Positions 60,240 through 64,000 of a stretch of 64,000 nt of DNA are shown in pieces. Source of the stretch: Ailurus styani (Eukaryota > Chordata > Mammalia > Carnivora > Ailuridae); NCBI GenBank assembly GCA_002007465.1, contig LNAC01001219.1:210661-274660 (forward strand). Direction: 5' to 3'. The stretch's first letter is position 1, and every line of letters begins with the position of its first letter. The notes under the pieces were generated by a model. It ran no database searches. It was not told where the DNA came from and saw nothing but the letters and a program-made list of their open reading frames with translations. Made by a program: the position numbers and the translations under genes.

Positions 60240-61250
60240 AAGGGGTGGGGTAAAAAGCTAGAGGTATCACACTTGCTGATTTTAAACTATACTATAAAGC
60301 TATAATAAAAACAGTACAGTACTGACATGAAAATAGACACATGGACCGATAGAACAGAATAGAGAGACCAGAATTAAACCCTCACATATACAGTTAACTA
60401 ATAGTCAAGGAGGGAGCCAAAAACATTCAATGGAGAAAGGATAATCATTTTAACAAATGGCGCTGGGAAAACAAGATACAAACATGCAGCACAACAATAA
60501 TATTAGGAGATTTTAATCTCCTACCCCACTTAATGGACAGGTCATCTGAACAGAAAATCAACAAGGAAACAATAACTTTGAATAATACACTGGAACTAAT
60601 ATATTTAACAGGTACATTCAGAACGTTCCATCCTAAAGCAGTAGAATACACATTCTTTTCAAGTGCACATGGAACATTCGCCAGGATAGATCACATATTA
60701 GGCCACAAAGCAACCCTCAACCAATTCAAAAAGGTCAAAATCATACCATGAACATTTTCTGACAACATTGCTAGGAAACTAGAAATCAACCATAAGAAAA
60801 AAATAGGGAAAGACCACAAATACACAGAGGTTAAATAAAATGCTACTAAACAATGAATGGGTAAGCCAGAAAATAAAAGAAAAATTTTAAAAATACATGG
60901 AAACAAATGAAAGTGAAAAAACAATGAATGGTTCAGGGCGCCTAGGTGGCTCAGATGGTTAAGCGTCTGCCTTCGCTCAGGTCATGATCCAGGGGTCCTG
61001 GGATCAAGCCCCACATCAGGCTCCCTGTTCAGTGGGGGGCCTGCTTCTCCCTCTGTGTCTCTTTCTCTCTGTGTGTGTCTCAAATAAATAAATAAATAAA
61101 TAAATAAAATCTTTAAAAAAACCACAATAGTTCAAAACCTTTGGAATGCAGCAAAAGTGCTTCTAAGAGGGAAGTTTATAGCAATACAGGTCTACCTCAA
61201 GAAGCAAGAAAAATCTCAACTTAAAGCTAAAAGGTTGCTGGAAGGGTATA
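60240..61250 (+). mobile_element. L1 fragments, sense, out of normal order
   Basis: 60240-60480 is ORF2 C-terminal L1 ('caatggagaaaggataatc'), then 60483-61250 returns to the earlier endonuclease region (frame 60533-60751 with TFFSSAHGTFARIDHILGHK). Two separate insertions abut. A SINE at 60936 interrupts the second. Confidence 0.85.
60936..61120 (+). mobile_element. SINEC, sense, inside L1
   Basis: The element has head 'gggcgcctaggtggctcaga' and a tail of about six AAAT units. Confidence 0.9.
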
Positions 61251-61544
61251 GTGAAAATAAATCCACTCATTTTGTGGTTTGTTTATAATCTATTTCTATT
61301 GAATGAATAAAAATCATATATAATTTTTTTTATTTTTGGCAGCCTTTTTAATGTTTGTCATAATAAAATATATCTGGATTCTCAAAAAAAAAACCAAAAA
61401 ACCTAATCTTACACTTAAAGAAGCTAGAAAAAGAACAACCACCCAAAATCAGCAGAAGGAAGTAAATAATACAGATTAAAGCATAAATAAATTGTATAGA
61501 AACTTAAAAAAAAAAGGCCCATGAAACCAGAAGACCAATAATGA

Positions 61545-62515
61545 AGCAGCAGAAAGAGAAACTAAGAAAACGATATCATTTACAAATGTACCCAAAATAA
61601 TAAGATACCTAGGAATAAACCTAACCAAAGAGATAAAAGACTTGCACTCTGGAAACTATAAAAAAATCACTGATGAAAGAAATTGAAGATGACACAAAGA
61701 AATGGGGACATTACATGCTCATGGATTGGAAGAACAAATATTGCTAAAATGTCTATACTACCCAAAGCAATCTACACATTTAAGGTAATTCCTATCAAAA
61801 TAACAACAGCACTTTTCACAGAACTAGAACACATAATCCTAAAATTTGTATGGAACCACAAAAGAACCCGAATAACCAAAGCAATCTTGAAGAAGAAAAG
61901 CAAAGCAGGAGGCACCATGATTCTGGATTTTGTTATATTACAAAACTCTAGTAATCAAAACAGTTTAGTACTGTCACAAAAATAGACACACAGATCAATG
62001 GAACAGAATAGAAAACCCAGAAATAATAATATAATAATACTGTCAATTCAACTTTGACAAAGCAAAAAGAATATCCAATAGAATAAGGACAATCTCTTCA
62101 AAAAATGGTGTTGGGAAAAGTGGACAGTTACATGCAAAAGAATGAAACTGAACCACTTTCTTACACCACACACAAAAACAAATTCAAAATAGTTTGAAGT
62201 CCTAAATGTGAGACCTGAAATTATAAAATCATAGAAGCGAACACAAGCAATAACTTCTTTGACATTAGCTGTAGCAACAATTTTCCTAGATATGTCTCCT
62301 GAGGCAAGGAAAACAAAAACAAACATAAACTATTGGGACTACATCAAAATAAAAATCTTCTGCACAACAAAGGAAACAATCAGCAAAACTAAAAGGCAAC
62401 CAATGGAATGGCAGAAGATATTTGCAAATGACATATCTGATAAAGGGTTAGTATAGAAAACATAAAAACTTATAAAACTCAACAACCAAAAAAATCTAAT
62501 TAAAAATGGACAGAA
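61545..62515 (+). mobile_element. L1 ORF2 C-terminal part, sense
   Basis: A readable piece at 61683-61985 carries [19 protein letters not shown] and [15 protein letters not shown], the conserved region after the L1 polymerase. Later frames are broken. It ends where a similar, younger L1 begins. Confidence 0.85.
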
Positions 62516-62519
62516 ATTG

Positions 62520-63756
62520 TACAGCTATCTATAGAAGAATGAAACTCGACCATCCTCTCACACCATATACAAAGTAAACGCGAAATGGATGAAAGACCTC
62601 AAAGTGAGGCAGGAATCTATCAAAATCCTGGAGGAAAACATAGGAGTAACCTCTTTGACATCGGCCACAGCAAACTTCTTTCAAGACACTTCTCCAAAGG
62701 CAAAGGAAACAAAAGCAAAAATGAACTTTTGACTTCATCAAGATAAAAAGCTTCTGCACAGCAAAGGAAACAGTCAACAAAACAAAGAGGCAACCCATGG
62801 AATGGGAGAAGATATTTGCAAATGACACTACAGACAAAGGACTGATATCCAAGATCTATAAAGAACTTCTCAAGCTTAACGTCCAAAATACAGATAATCA
62901 TGTCAAAAAATGGGCAGAAGGACATGAACAGACACTTCTCCAAAGAAGACATACAAATGGCCAACAGACACGAAAAAATGTTCATCACTAACCATCAGGG
63001 AAACTCAAATCAAAACCACATTGAGATATCACCTTATACCAGTTAGAATGGCCAAAATCAACAGGACAGGAAACAAGTGTCAGAAGAAGATGTGGAGAAA
63101 AGGAAACTCTTTCACACTGTTGATGGGAGTGCAAGTTGGTGTAGCCACTTTGGAAAACAGTGTGGAGATTCCTCAAAAAATTAAAAATAGAGCTACCCTA
63201 TGACCCTCATATATACAATGGAATATTATGCAGCCATCAGAAAGGATGAATAACCAATTTTTGTATCAATGTGGACAGGTCTCAAGGAGATTATGCTGAA
63301 TGAAATAAGTCAAGCAGAGAAAGTCAATTATCATATGGTTTCACTTCCTTGTGGAACATAAGGAATAAAATGGAGGACTTTAGGAGAAGGAAAGGAAAAG
63401 TGAATTGGGTAAATCAGAAGGGGAGACAAACCATGAGAGACTGTGAACTCTGAGAAACAAACTGAGGGTTATCAGAGAAAGTCAATTATCATATGGTTTC
63501 ACTTCCTTGTGGAACATAAGGAATAAAATGGAGGACTTTAGGAGAAGGAAAGGAAAAGTGAATTGGGTAAATCAGAAGGGGAGACAAACCATGAGAGACT
63601 GTGAACTCTGAGAAACAAACTGAGGGTTATGGAGGGGAGGAGGGACAGGTGAGCCTGGTGGTGGATATTAAGGAGGGCACGTACTGCATGGAGCACTGGG
63701 TGTGGTGCATAAACAATGAATCTTGGATCACTGAAAAAATAAAGTAAAAAAAAAAA
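62520..63756 (+). mobile_element. Younger L1 3' end, sense
   Basis: It starts abruptly with 'atagaagaatgaaactcgac', passes 'accatcagggaaactcaaat' and the 3' UTR ('attaaggagggcacgtactg') and ends in an A run near 63756. It contains the 158-bp tandem duplication. Confidence 0.85.
63315..63630 (+). repeat. 158-bp tandem duplication in L1 3' UTR
   Basis: 63315-63472, from 'cagagaaagtcaattatcat' to 'actgagggttat', is repeated at 63473-63630 without visible change. Confidence 0.95.
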
Positions 63757-64000
63757 AGAACATGAAAAAAAATGGACAGAAGATATGAAAAGACATTTTT
63801 CCAAAGAAGACATACAGATAGCCAACAGACACATGAAAAGATTCATTATTAATCACCATGAGGGAAATGCAAATCGAAACTACTGTGAGATATCACCTCA
63901 CACCTGTCAGAATGGCTGAAGTCAAAAAAACACAAAATACCAGGTATTGGTGAGGAGATGGAGAAAAAGGAACAATTGTGCACTGTTGCTAGGAATGCAA
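63757..64000 (+). mobile_element. Further L1 ORF2 3' sequence, sense, cut by window end
   Basis: Immediately after the previous poly-A, L1 wording resumes ('aaagaagacatacagatagc', 'cctgtcagaatggctgaagt'), the same region seen about 0.8 kb earlier, so it is a second 3' end in tandem. Confidence 0.85.

Overview
This is nuclear DNA from a carnivoran mammal, most likely a musteloid such as a mink, ferret, badger or otter. The evidence is about twenty copies of the tRNA-derived carnivore SINE (SINEC/CAN-SINE, 'gcgcctgggtggctcag') with the caniform tail 'tctgcctacttgtgatctct', together with many truncated carnivore L1 elements. There are no bacterial-style operons. Almost every long open frame is a chance frame or the antisense of an L1 or SINE.

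The only protein-coding gene I can support is on the + strand and consists of a ladder of microexons between about 4.3 and 55.2 kb. I list 23 candidates. Each has a pyrimidine-tract/AG acceptor and a GTAAGT (once GTGAGT) donor, a length divisible by three (12-39 nt, 15 of them exactly 21 nt), and a phase-1 intron on both sides. Joined in order they encode heptads such as ALSRSSI, ALLQGSM, MQFTAPI, PGATGPI, KLSQKTI, VQTPGPI, VQYTGSS, AGPPPSMPR and MISQRTS. These match, in the same order, the middle of human TSBP1 (C6orf10, testis-expressed basic protein 1) as I remember it. TSBP1 lies at the MHC class II/III boundary between BTNL2 and NOTCH4, so the window is probably from the carnivore MHC. 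The exons for the N-terminal membrane segment and the large Lys/Glu/Gln-rich terminal exon were not found and should lie upstream and downstream.

Layout: 1-4.35 kb is 5' intron with old antisense L1-like DNA, one SINE and one old interspersed repeat. 4.35-24.34 kb holds a dense run of 19 candidate microexons. Between 20.9 and 23.1 kb there is a run of five exons absent from the human isoform I remember, one with an in-frame TGA. 24.3-48.9 kb is one 24.6-kb intron filled with L1s in both orientations, SINEs and an L2-like relic. 48.9-55.2 kb holds four more microexons of the same design and one probable dead one just upstream. 55.2-64 kb is intron or flank built from stacked L1 3' ends.

Other features are an antisense U6 snRNA pseudogene at 16.1 kb, MIR and MER5A-like relics, several microsatellites, two recent perfect tandem duplications (59 bp and 158 bp), a perfect 18-bp-arm palindrome, and two single-N assembly joins. 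One join appears to fuse a SINE-bearing haplotype to a SINE-free one. All exon calls are sequence-only; no alignment or RNA data could be used.
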